This document shows positions 32,504 to 41,153 of a stretch of DNA of 64,000 nucleotides, piece by piece (position 1 is the first letter of the stretch; every line of letters begins with the position of its first letter). Source of the stretch: Marinilabilia salmonicolor JCM 21150. Its GTDB lineage: Bacteria; Bacteroidota; Bacteroidia; Bacteroidales; Marinilabiliaceae. The notes below the pieces were generated by a model that saw only the letters and a program-made list of their open reading frames with translations, had not been told where the DNA came from and did not search any database. The translations under genes and the position numbers were made by a program. The stretch covers positions 62,001 through 126,000 of the forward strand of contig NZ_AJKI01000021.1 in NCBI RefSeq assembly GCF_000259075.1, written 5' to 3'.

Positions 32504-35344
32504 CTACTTAAAAACGAACTCGACAGCCTGACCGGAGTAATCCACCAGCTGGCCTTTTGCCGCATCAGGATTAAACCCGACAGACTTATCGGGAGATACA
32601 AATACTACCTCAAACTTGCGCTCTTCCAGCATCCCGTCGAATGAGCCTTCACGATTGCCAATTGTAAGGGTTTTATTCTGATTGTTGTATGTGAAAAGAA
32701 TGGTAGAGAATTTACCCTCCTCGTAATTATAGTTGGAGTTTTCGTCTTCGTAAAGCTTAAACTCACCATCGTCACCGGTGTAAACATAAACAGTGATCAG
32801 TTCAGGTTTTTTCTCTGTGGTGTACTGAATCTCCGGACCGGCAGTGATAATGGCTCCTGCAGGGGCATAAATCGGCATCCGTTCGTAAGGAGCATCCACC
32901 TCTTTGGTTTGTCCACCCCTGACAAATTCTCCGGTATAGAAATCATACCATCCCTTGTTTTCGGGGAAATAGACTTCACGACTTCGCGCTTTGTATTCAT
33001 AAACGGGGCATGCCATCAGACCGCCACCAAACATAAACTGATCGTCAATATTGTAAACGTTTTGGTCATCGGTATAATCCATTACCAAACCACGCATGAT
33101 GGTATAATTGTCGTGATAAACGGCTCCGGTTAGACTATAGATATATGGCATCAAACGGTAGCGAAGCTTGTTGTAGTAAAGCATCGACTCATAAGCCTTG
33201 TGTCCTTTGGGTGCAATATTCCAAAGTTCTCTGTAAGGATACTGTCCATGCACACGGAACAAAGGAGAGAAGGCTCCAAACTGATACCAGCGGGTGTTCA
33301 ACTCGCGCCACTCTTTCATATCTTTGCTGCCTTCTTCGGCTCTTTCATACCTTTTCTCCACACAAAATCCACCGATATCCATAGTCCAGTAAGGCATTCC
33401 GGAAAGAGAGAAATTGATAGCTGCAGGGATTTGTGCTTTCAGGTCTTCCCAAACGGTTCCGATATCGCCACTCCAGGTAACCGTTCCGAAACGTTGCATA
33501 CCTGCAAATCCGGAGCGCGTAAGAATAAACACACGCTCATCGTTCTCCAGAGATCTCTGCCCCTCATAAATTCCTTTGGCATTCATCAGCGCAAACGCAT
33601 TGAAATACTTAGTTGATGGTCCCAAATGAGTTGGGTTCATCAGCTCTTTGCGGTATTCCATGCTGGCATTGGAGAGAATATCCGGCTCTGTTGCATCCAG
33701 CCACCAGGCATCAAAACCTTTGGTGTAAAGTTCCTCATTAATTTGCTTCCAGAAAAGCTGCCTGGCACCGGGAGCGTAAGCATCATAAAAGGATCCCACA
33801 TATCCGGGATAAATCCAGTCTTTGATGCTGTCCTCAACAGCAGTACGATACATCCAGCCGTTTTTATCAAACTCCTTAAAATGCTCTGTATTGTGGTAAA
33901 ACTTAGGCCATACAGAAATCATGATGCGGGCATTGTTTTCATGCACCTCATCCACCATTCCTTTGGCATCGGGGAAACGTTCCTGATCAAACGCATGACT
34001 TCCCCACTGGTCCACAGGCCAGTAAGACCAGTCCTGAACAATATTATCGATGGGGATTTCGCGATCACGGAATTCATGCAACACATCCAGCAATTCCTCC
34101 TGCGTTTTATAACGCTCACGACTCTGCCAGAATCCCATGGCCCATTTGGGCATCACCTGAGCTTTTCCGGTGAGTTCACGGTAGCGTGAAATCACATCAT
34201 CCATAGAATTTCCGGCCATAAAGAAATAGTCAATCTGATCGCCCATTTCACTCCAGAAAGAGATACGCTCCTGTTCTTCAGGATCCACGGGGGTTAAAGC
34301 TTTCAGCCCGATATAAGACTCTCCCCCATCAGGAATCCAGTCGAGTTTCACATGATACTTCTTCCCGGCTTCCATATCCACTTCAAACTTGGCAACCGAC
34401 GGATTCCAGGCAGTACGCCAGCGATCGGCCATCAACTCACCATCAATCCATATTTTGGTATATCCGGCATAGTACATCAGGAAGCGGTGGATTCCAGTCT
34501 CATCAGGCTCAATCTCACCTTCCCAGGTAATCCGGGCATTGGTAAAATCAAAACCTTCGGGAAAATTCTCAATGGTTGTCAGATTTTCATAATCAATAGT
34601 ATTCTCCTGACGAACCGTGAATACATTTCCTGTTTCTTTATTGTCGATGTATGTGGCAGTAAGGCTTCCCTCTTCACCTTCGTTGTTGAATAGCTTAAAT
34701 TGATCTATCTGCCCGTAAGGACGAGGATCTCCCCAACGTGTCAGTGAGTAATTATCCCACAAAATTCCGTAATTACGGGTGGATAGAATCACAGGCACCG
34801 AAACTTTGGTGTTGTATTGAAACAACTCCTCATTTTTTCCTTTATAATTGTAATCGTGGGCCTGATGCTGACCAAGTCCATAAAGACCTTCGTCATCATG
34901 CGACTCCCATACCTGACGAACTTCGTACCCTTTTACGCCATCCACTTCCATGGGCTTAATGGCTTTTCCACCATTTGCTTTTTCCTGAAGTATCAGATTT
35001 CCATCCATATCAAAAAACTGAACTTCTCCGGTTATTTGAGATACTTTGGCAGCAAGCTTTGCAGTAGAAAGGATCAGAATACCTCCATCTTCTGTGACAT
35101 CAAAATCAACAGCTTTCTCCAATGGCAAAGCAACCAGACTCTCTTCATTACTAAAAGCATCGGCAGCTGTGGCAGACACTTTGATGATTTCTTCACCAAA
35201 GGGAGTCAGACGAATAGCCTGAACTGATTGATCAGACGGATTCTCAGGAAAAACCGTCAAACCGGAATCATCAACCTTCCATCCTTCCTGGGAACATCCA
35301 AACCCCAGAATCGCAATAAAACCAAGTAACAATAACTTCTTCAT
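32504..35344 (-). CDS. GH31 alpha-xylosidase with inserted PA14 domain, lipoprotein
   Basis: The signal MKKLLLLGFIAILGFGCSQE ends in a lipobox cysteine (residue 17). Residues about 25-215 form the N-terminal beta domain (YGLGQHQAHDYNYKGKN), about 225-355 look like a PA14 module (TWEGEIEPDETGIHRFLMYY, KIWIDGELMADRW), and about 385-750 are the GH31 barrel. The nucleophile aspartate is in GFDAWWLDATEPD and the acid/base in WSGDIGTVWEDLK. This arrangement, GH31 with PA14 and WWLDATEPD, is the one known for xyloglucan alpha-xylosidases of Cellvibrio and Bacteroides ovatus. Length 946. It is the best substrate indicator of the locus. Confidence 0.92.
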   Translation of the reverse strand: MKKLLLLGFIAILGFGCSQEGWKVDDSGLTVFPENPSDQSVQAIRLTPFGEEIIKVSATAADAFSNEESLVALPLEKAVDFDVTEDGGILILSTAKLAAKVSQITGEVQFFDMDGNLILQEKANGGKAIKPMEVDGVKGYEVRQVWESHDDEGLYGLGQHQAHDYNYKGKNEELFQYNTKVSVPVILSTRNYGILWDNYSLTRWGDPRPYGQIDQFKLFNNEGEEGSLTATYIDNKETGNVFTVRQENTIDYENLTTIENFPEGFDFTNARITWEGEIEPDETGIHRFLMYYAGYTKIWIDGELMADRWRTAWNPSVAKFEVDMEAGKKYHVKLDWIPDGGESYIGLKALTPVDPEEQERISFWSEMGDQIDYFFMAGNSMDDVISRYRELTGKAQVMPKWAMGFWQSRERYKTQEELLDVLHEFRDREIPIDNIVQDWSYWPVDQWGSHAFDQERFPDAKGMVDEVHENNARIMISVWPKFYHNTEHFKEFDKNGWMYRTAVEDSIKDWIYPGYVGSFYDAYAPGARQLFWKQINEELYTKGFDAWWLDATEPDILSNASMEYRKELMNPTHLGPSTKYFNAFALMNAKGIYEGQRSLENDERVFILTRSGFAGMQRFGTVTWSGDIGTVWEDLKAQIPAAINFSLSGMPYWTMDIGGFCVEKRYERAEEGSKDMKEWRELNTRWYQFGAFSPLFRVHGQYPYRELWNIAPKGHKAYESMLYYNKLRYRLMPYIYSLTGAVYHDNYTIMRGLVMDYTDDQNVYNIDDQFMFGGGLMACPVYEYKARSREVYFPENKGWYDFYTGEFVRGGQTKEVDAPYERMPIYAPAGAIITAGPEIQYTTEKKPELITVYVYTGDDGEFKLYEDENSNYNYEEGKFSTILFTYNNQNKTLTIGNREGSFDGMLEERKFEVVFVSPDKSVGFNPDAAKGQLVDYSGQAVEFVFK

Positions 35345-35690
35345 AATTTCCTCTTAATGATCCTTATAAGCAAAGTTTACTCATAAGATAGTTCTAAAAA
35401 TAAAATGGCAATAATCTAAACTTCAGGCAAGGGGATAATTTCTTCATTTAATGTGATCTCCTCACAAAGATTGTAAATAAGTGTGAAACTTACACACCGT
35501 ATCTGAACAAAAGCTGATACAATCTTTATACTAAGACATTTCGCATTTTTTAAATCATCAAAAGCCCGGAAGTTTCCCCCTGAAAAAAGAAAGAAGCAAA
35601 AATTGACCACTTAACCCCTGACTCCCCTCTTTAGACAAAGGGAAAAATCCATGACTTTCAATAAGATAAAAACGGCATATAAAAATATAA
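35345..35690. other. Gap between GH5 and GH31 genes, nothing recognised
   Basis: This 346-base AT-rich stretch has no convincing frame, no strong hairpin and no clear TAnnTTTG box on the minus strand. It is the longest gap in the first half of the locus without a recognisable repeat. Confidence 0.5.
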
Positions 35691-37415
35691 TCAGAAGGGA
35701 TATTCTCCGGCGTTGGAACCCTCCATCAATGCATCGTACAACAATTGGTCTCCCACTTCTAACTGGTTTCTGTCCATCATCCCGAAGCCATGGTTGGTCA
35801 GACTTCCTTCGTCCCAGTAAAAAGGAACCATTCCGTAGTTTTTTGCCTGTTCGGTGACATACCGGTTAAAATAAGCGCGGGACTCATAGTGGAGTTGTTG
35901 CCATTCAGCATTGTCACTAATGGTGCGGCGTATAGCGCCAAACTCTCCCAGAATCACAGGTATCCCATTATCCACAAACTGGGTTTTCATTTTCTGAAAC
36001 TGAGCCAACACATAGTCCTCTTCGCAATCCCAGTCGGGGTAGCGTCCTTCGGCTCCTTCGATGTGATAATTCCCGCCCCAGAAATAATAAAAGTCTCCCC
36101 AGTTCTCATCCTGCGTCAAACCACAGAAGTTCCAGGGTGTATAGTAATGTACCTCTGCCATCAGACGGTCTTCCACATCATCCTGAGGCAAAGCGGTCAT
36201 CAATGTATGGGTTTTATCAATATCGGTTGAAGGCCCCTGGAAAATAAGCACGCGGTAGGCATTGCAACCACCGGTAGCTCTCACTGCATCGATAAATACC
36301 TGCTCGTAGTTAAGAAGGACTCCCATCTGCTCTGCATCTTCCACATTGGGCTCGTTGGTTCCTGCAAATAACAGATGTTCATCGTAGTCCCGAAAATGGA
36401 TGGCAATCTGTTTCCACAGTGCTTCCTGTTTTTGACTCACTTCTTCCTCCTTTTCAGGGATAATATTTTCTTCGAGCCATCCGCCATCCCAATGGATGTT
36501 CAAAATCACATACATATCGTTGGCATAGCAATAATCGACCACTTCCTGCACCCGTGCCAACCAGGAATCCTTAATTTTGTTAGTTTCCAGATCTTCAATG
36601 TAGCTGTCCCATGCACAGGGAATACGTACTGCATTGAATCCGGCAGCAGCCACTGCATCAATCAGGGCCTGCGTAGTTTTTGGGTTTCCCCAGGCTGTTT
36701 CACCGGATGGTGGTTCCATGGAATTTCCGAGATTCCAGCCCATATTCATTTTTGATGCCAGTTGGATGGCCGTACTCTCCATACCCGTCATATCTGCAGG
36801 GATGAAAGCATCGATGCCCGACTGAACCACCGTAACGGTATCCTTGATGTCGCCCATTGCAAAAATGACCAGCCCCGTACGTTGGAAAATTGAAGAATTG
36901 GAGGCCACCGAGAAATCTTCAGAAGCTTCTGAAAGCGATTTATTCTGCGAAATCCAGTCGCCCTGAATGGTCAGGTCATAATTATTGGTAACCTGCAGGT
37001 TTACCGAAAAATTGCCTCCCGATGCATCAATCTCGAAACGATCTTCCTCAATAATCATTAGCTCACTTCCGGCTTGCGTGACCACAACCTCCTGTGTCAG
37101 TCCGTCAGCAGAAATGGCTATTAATGCCGTTCTTTCGTCGGCATCAGGATTTTTCTGAACCGTGACAGCAACAGAAGCTTCCTCATCGGCGGCGGATCCG
37201 AAAAGCATATCAACATTTAACCAAACAGCTCTTTCTGAGATAACCCAGTCGCGGTTGGACTGAATATTCAGAAATTTGGATCCACTATTGGCAGGAAAAG
37301 AGAGTTCATCAACACTCACTGACAAAAAAGCCTCTTCATTGGGATCGTCATCGGAGCAAGATGAGCACTGGAGGCTCAGCAGCGACAGAAAAAAGAAAAA
37401 AGCCAGTTTCTTCAT
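35691..37415 (-). CDS. GH5 endo-glucanase (GH5_4-like, probable endo-xyloglucanase) with two BACON domains, lipoprotein
   Basis: MKKLAFFFFLSLLSLQCSSC is a lipoprotein signal. Two BACON modules follow (about residues 30-118 and 120-205), each ending in a VVTQAG or VVQSGI strand. The GH5 barrel (about 215-565) shows GWNLGNSMEPP, AGFNAVRIPCAWDSY, acid/base glutamate in FAGTNEPN, AEVHYYTPWNF and nucleophile glutamate in VILGEFGAI. GNS...W and HYYTPW patterns are those of GH5 subfamily 4, which includes endo-xyloglucanases of Bacteroidota. It would be the surface enzyme cutting the glucan backbone. Subfamily is by pattern, not by a tree. Confidence 0.9.
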   Translation of the reverse strand: MKKLAFFFFLSLLSLQCSSCSDDDPNEEAFLSVSVDELSFPANSGSKFLNIQSNRDWVISERAVWLNVDMLFGSAADEEASVAVTVQKNPDADERTALIAISADGLTQEVVVTQAGSELMIIEEDRFEIDASGGNFSVNLQVTNNYDLTIQGDWISQNKSLSEASEDFSVASNSSIFQRTGLVIFAMGDIKDTVTVVQSGIDAFIPADMTGMESTAIQLASKMNMGWNLGNSMEPPSGETAWGNPKTTQALIDAVAAAGFNAVRIPCAWDSYIEDLETNKIKDSWLARVQEVVDYCYANDMYVILNIHWDGGWLEENIIPEKEEEVSQKQEALWKQIAIHFRDYDEHLLFAGTNEPNVEDAEQMGVLLNYEQVFIDAVRATGGCNAYRVLIFQGPSTDIDKTHTLMTALPQDDVEDRLMAEVHYYTPWNFCGLTQDENWGDFYYFWGGNYHIEGAEGRYPDWDCEEDYVLAQFQKMKTQFVDNGIPVILGEFGAIRRTISDNAEWQQLHYESRAYFNRYVTEQAKNYGMVPFYWDEGSLTNHGFGMMDRNQLEVGDQLLYDALMEGSNAGEYPF

Positions 37416-37481
37416 AAAAGAGAATTAAAAAGGTTCTTAGAGGTTAGGTAAAAAAATCATACTATTCTGCTGTTCAATAAT

Positions 37482-37511
37482 GCAAGCCCCGGTTCAATTA
37501 CCGGGACTTGC
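37482..37511. other. Strong hairpin between glycan-binding and GH5 genes
   Basis: GCAAG-C-CCCGG, loop TTCAATTA, CCGGG-A-CTTGC form a stem of ten pairs with one mismatch. No T run follows on the minus strand, so it is more likely an RNA stability or processing element than a terminator. Confidence 0.55.
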
Positions 37512-37554
37512 CTCTAATTGGCTATAAATAGAGTTTGTTTTCTAATCTCATTTG

Positions 37555-39399
37555 TTAATAAATCAACACCTCGTCAATGGTGGCTGTCACGGCAGTCATA
37601 TCAGCAATATCCTCTCCCATGCCGACTATATCAACGACGAACACCATCACACCTTCCGACAAGCTTCCGGGAGCAAATGTAGCAGTGTAGGTACCATCTC
37701 CGTTTACCGTGATGACCTCTCCGTTAGCTTGGGGATCCCAGTCTCCATCTGCATAAAGAATCGAAGCATCATAAGATCCTGCAGCTCCTTCAGTCAATGT
37801 AACCCCACTTAGAGTAAATGTAACTTCCAGACTATTAAATGAAGCCAGTTCACTGGTTGAGAATGGAGGATCTTCTTTGGTGGATCCATACTCATTAAAA
37901 AGCTCCAACCGTAGGTTTCCTTTTTCTTCAATATCACCGTAAGCAAGTTTGGTATTATCAAATGCCAGAACTGTTGGCTCAGGTTCTCCATCATCGCTTT
38001 CCGGAGCCCCTCCATCTGAAGGAACCAGATGGTAAGCAACATATTCGGGCTTTTCGGGATCTTTTGCACCAACCCACATGCCTGTAACTTTACCGGCAGC
38101 ATCTTTTTCAATGGACAAAATTCGCAATTGATTGTCAGCAGTTAGTCCAAAACTGGCCCATCCGATAACAGAAAATGAAGGAACAATTCCGTCAAATGTA
38201 TAGATTCCTTTCTCATCCAAGGTATAGGTACCTGTCTCAGTAGTTCCGTCAGGAGCAACATATTTCACAGTATTCTCTTCAGAATTCATCGTTAAAGAAA
38301 ATCCATCATAAACACTGGGGTCGGGTGTTCCTAACCAATCGGGATAATCCTCCGGGGCATCCCATTCATTCATCCTTGTTCCATCCAGCTTAAACCAATT
38401 TAGAGGAGTCTGGTCAGATAATGTCCAGGTTATAGAGGTAGAAACAACCTGTGAAATATCCTCCTGCCAACCTGCAGGGAGTTCAGGCTCCGGATCCGGA
38501 AGGTCTTCGGGAACCCAGTTATCGTAATAATCTTTCGAAACATAGTTATAGACAAACAATGCAGGATCTTCTCCCGACAATGCTTTATCACGAAGAACTC
38601 CTAATTGCATAGCATCCTCAGTAAGAGACAACACCCGGATATCTCCCCAGTTTATTACATGTCCATCACGTCCTTCGTCATGCAAAGGAGCGGCATCAGT
38701 CATGGAAAGCGTTTTGGCATCAGCATCAAGGAAGTAAGTACCGTTCTCGACTCTTCCGAGCACTTCATGATTTACCGTAACAGTTGCATTTCCTTTAAGA
38801 CTGAAAGTCATTGTTCCATAATCCGCTGCAGGCATTATCCACTGATTTCCTTCCCAGTCTGCTTTCCAGCTCCAGCTGTCTCCTTCAACAGTCTGTCCTT
38901 CAGTCACTGTAGCCCAGCTGTCGTCGGTCCCATAAAAATAAAGAGGCCCGACAAAATAGCGACTTTGTCCCTCAGCATTCAGATCCATCAGCCACGTTTT
39001 CTCTTCCCCAACACCACCGGTCAGCAGATCCCACAGAGGATCTTTAACGTAATCCGTGTTACTGGTCAGCAGTTCCAAAGTAAAAGTATCGGCCTGCACT
39101 ACTCCACCGGGAGTTACCACACCATAAACAAAGTCGTAGTTTCCTTCAAAAGGTATACGAAGAGTATCTATTCTATTGGTACTTCTTCCCATCGGAGTGG
39201 TCCAGAAAGGAGCGAATCCATCATTTCTGGCCATCAGAATCACCATATTAGGATCTTCTGCATCCTGGACAATACTGTATTTCAAATCTTCCTTTGAGAG
39301 CAATTGCCCCAGTTCATATTCCTCGGGCTGACAGGCTGAAAACAAAAGCGTCATAACAGCCAGCACCGAAAAGCATATATTGAAAAATTTAGTCTTCAT
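37555..39399 (-). CDS. Surface glycan-binding lipoprotein of the xyloglucan locus (SusE/F position)
   Basis: The 614-residue protein has a lipoprotein signal (VLAVMTLLFSACQPEE) and no catalytic motif. It sits directly after susD, where surface glycan-binding proteins are normally encoded. Two related beta-sandwich modules can be seen: one around residues 120-305 (WSWKADWEGNQWIMP, GTYFLDADAKTLSM, INWGDIRVLSLTEDAMQLGV) and one around 315-470 (TWTLSDQTPLNWFKLDG, GTYTLDEKGIYTF, ASFGLTADNQLRILSIEKD). A third, CBM-like C-terminal domain spans about 485-614. The tryptophan-rich segments are candidate sugar platforms. I do not recognise a named family; the role is inferred from position and architecture. 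Confidence 0.75.
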   Translation of the reverse strand: MKTKFFNICFSVLAVMTLLFSACQPEEYELGQLLSKEDLKYSIVQDAEDPNMVILMARNDGFAPFWTTPMGRSTNRIDTLRIPFEGNYDFVYGVVTPGGVVQADTFTLELLTSNTDYVKDPLWDLLTGGVGEEKTWLMDLNAEGQSRYFVGPLYFYGTDDSWATVTEGQTVEGDSWSWKADWEGNQWIMPAADYGTMTFSLKGNATVTVNHEVLGRVENGTYFLDADAKTLSMTDAAPLHDEGRDGHVINWGDIRVLSLTEDAMQLGVLRDKALSGEDPALFVYNYVSKDYYDNWVPEDLPDPEPELPAGWQEDISQVVSTSITWTLSDQTPLNWFKLDGTRMNEWDAPEDYPDWLGTPDPSVYDGFSLTMNSEENTVKYVAPDGTTETGTYTLDEKGIYTFDGIVPSFSVIGWASFGLTADNQLRILSIEKDAAGKVTGMWVGAKDPEKPEYVAYHLVPSDGGAPESDDGEPEPTVLAFDNTKLAYGDIEEKGNLRLELFNEYGSTKEDPPFSTSELASFNSLEVTFTLSGVTLTEGAAGSYDASILYADGDWDPQANGEVITVNGDGTYTATFAPGSLSEGVMVFVVDIVGMGEDIADMTAVTATIDEVLIY

Positions 39400-39419
39400 A
39401 ATCTAATAGTTTTTTGTGA

Positions 39420-41135
39420 TTACCATCCTGCATTTTGCTCCAGCAGGTAATTCGACAAGGTTATCTGAGTTTGGGGAATCTGGAACAAACCTTTTTTCTC
39501 CACAAAGTTGGAAGCCTGGATTACCACCTGATCTTCGCTGCCACCGGTCAACACATCAACACCATTCTCTTCAGCAATTTGAGAAGCAGCCTTATCAATT
39601 CCCTGACGCAGTAAATCCCAGTAACGAATTCCTTCAAAAGCAAACTCAAGGGCTCTCTCTTCCAGAATGTTTTCGGGTGTTGCAGAAACTTCATTAAAGC
39701 CTGCCCCCACTTCTCCGTCAACTGTATAAGCTCTTCTCCTCACCCGGTTGAGGTACTCTGTAGCATTGGCACTACCCAATTCGGCAGCCATCAGCAATAC
39801 ATCCGCATAGCGAACGATAACCCAATCCTGATACTGAGAAATCTGAAAATCACCTTCCCCCAGACCGGCAACCTCGTCAACAAGGGTCCACTCACCTGAC
39901 GCTTCATCCTTTTCCCACTTACTCATGGGAGTATATTTCTTCACAGAGAAACCGGTATATTCACGCTGATCATCCAGTGTTTCGAAATCACCCTCAATAC
40001 CTTCCCCCACCAGGTCAATCATTGAAGCGGCACGGCGGGTATCTCCGTCTCCAAAAGCCTGAGGAAATTCAGGATGCACAGTACATGCGCCCCAGCCACG
40101 ACCATAAGGAAAACTACTGAAGTTTCGCATTCCCAGCATTACAAGCCAACGGTTTCCGTCCATATTGCCATTGTAATCCTGGGTGTAATTAAATTTCTTA
40201 GCCAATACTACCTCCTGATTTCCCCGGCCGGCATACGATGACTTCATTATTTTATTATCGCCATCCTCTTCCAGTGTCATACTGGCAGCAGGCCACAGAT
40301 TCCTGAATTCCCCTACCAGACCATACTCTTCGCTGGCAATAATATCTTCAAGTCCGGATAATGCCTCCTGAGCGCTCACCATCCCTACCAGATCACTCTT
40401 CTCATAATATCCGGTGTAGTAAAGGTAAACACGCGCCAACAGGGCTTTTGCAGCATATTGAGAAATTCTTCCGTCATTCTCGTTGGCGTTGCTTTTTGGG
40501 TAAGCATCAGCCGGAATGTTCTCAGCGCCAAACATCAGATCTTCTGCTATTAATTTATAGACCTCATCGGGATGAACCTGCGGAAGATTTTCTTCTGAAG
40601 GTTCGGTAAGCAAAGGAATATTTCCAAACAAACGAATCATGTCGAAATAAAGGATTGCACGCAAAACGCGGGTTTCTCCCTCTACGCGAACCCGATTGGA
40701 TAACTGAGTTTCTTCTGTATCTCCATTCCATGCTACGTTGTCAAGTTCCTGAAGCAACTTGTTGCAACGGAAAATCCCACGGTAATAAGATTCCCACAAA
40801 TTGTTGCCCAAATCGGAGTAAGAAGGGGCTTCTGAGAGATCAAAGCGATCAATGGCCTGATAGTTTCTGTCATCACCCACGCCTGTTGCACCAAAACACT
40901 GGTCAGACATCACTTCCGACAAAAGGTAAAAAGAGACATCCGCATCGGAAGAGGTACGTTGCCACCCGTCGTAGCAACCAATCAGTGCCAGTTCAGCATC
41001 AGCCTGGGTGGAATAAAAGTTCTCGTCAAAGAGGGAAGTTTCCGGTTCCACATCCAGAAAACTGTCGGAGCAGGAAGAAAGGCCCAGTCCTACAACCCCC
41101 AGTGCTGCTATTAAATATATCTTAAAAGACTTCAT
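39420..41135 (-). CDS. susD: SusD/RagB family glycan-binding outer-membrane lipoprotein
   Basis: SusD-like proteins bind glycan at the surface and cap the SusC channel. Features are the lipoprotein signal (VGLGLSSCSDSF), the N-terminal helix SFLDVEPETSLFDENFY, TPR-like helices (FRCNKLLQELDNV, RVEGETRVLRAILYFDMIRL, FGNIPLLTEP), AKALLARVYLYYTG and the family-typical C-terminal region YLNRVRRRAYT, ILEERALEFAFEGIRYWDLLRQG and IPQTQITLSN. Length 571. It starts 18 bases after susC. Confidence 0.95.
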   Translation of the reverse strand: MKSFKIYLIAALGVVGLGLSSCSDSFLDVEPETSLFDENFYSTQADAELALIGCYDGWQRTSSDADVSFYLLSEVMSDQCFGATGVGDDRNYQAIDRFDLSEAPSYSDLGNNLWESYYRGIFRCNKLLQELDNVAWNGDTEETQLSNRVRVEGETRVLRAILYFDMIRLFGNIPLLTEPSEENLPQVHPDEVYKLIAEDLMFGAENIPADAYPKSNANENDGRISQYAAKALLARVYLYYTGYYEKSDLVGMVSAQEALSGLEDIIASEEYGLVGEFRNLWPAASMTLEEDGDNKIMKSSYAGRGNQEVVLAKKFNYTQDYNGNMDGNRWLVMLGMRNFSSFPYGRGWGACTVHPEFPQAFGDGDTRRAASMIDLVGEGIEGDFETLDDQREYTGFSVKKYTPMSKWEKDEASGEWTLVDEVAGLGEGDFQISQYQDWVIVRYADVLLMAAELGSANATEYLNRVRRRAYTVDGEVGAGFNEVSATPENILEERALEFAFEGIRYWDLLRQGIDKAASQIAEENGVDVLTGGSEDQVVIQASNFVEKKGLFQIPQTQITLSNYLLEQNAGW

Positions 41136-41153
41136 ATACTATGATTTTTAATT

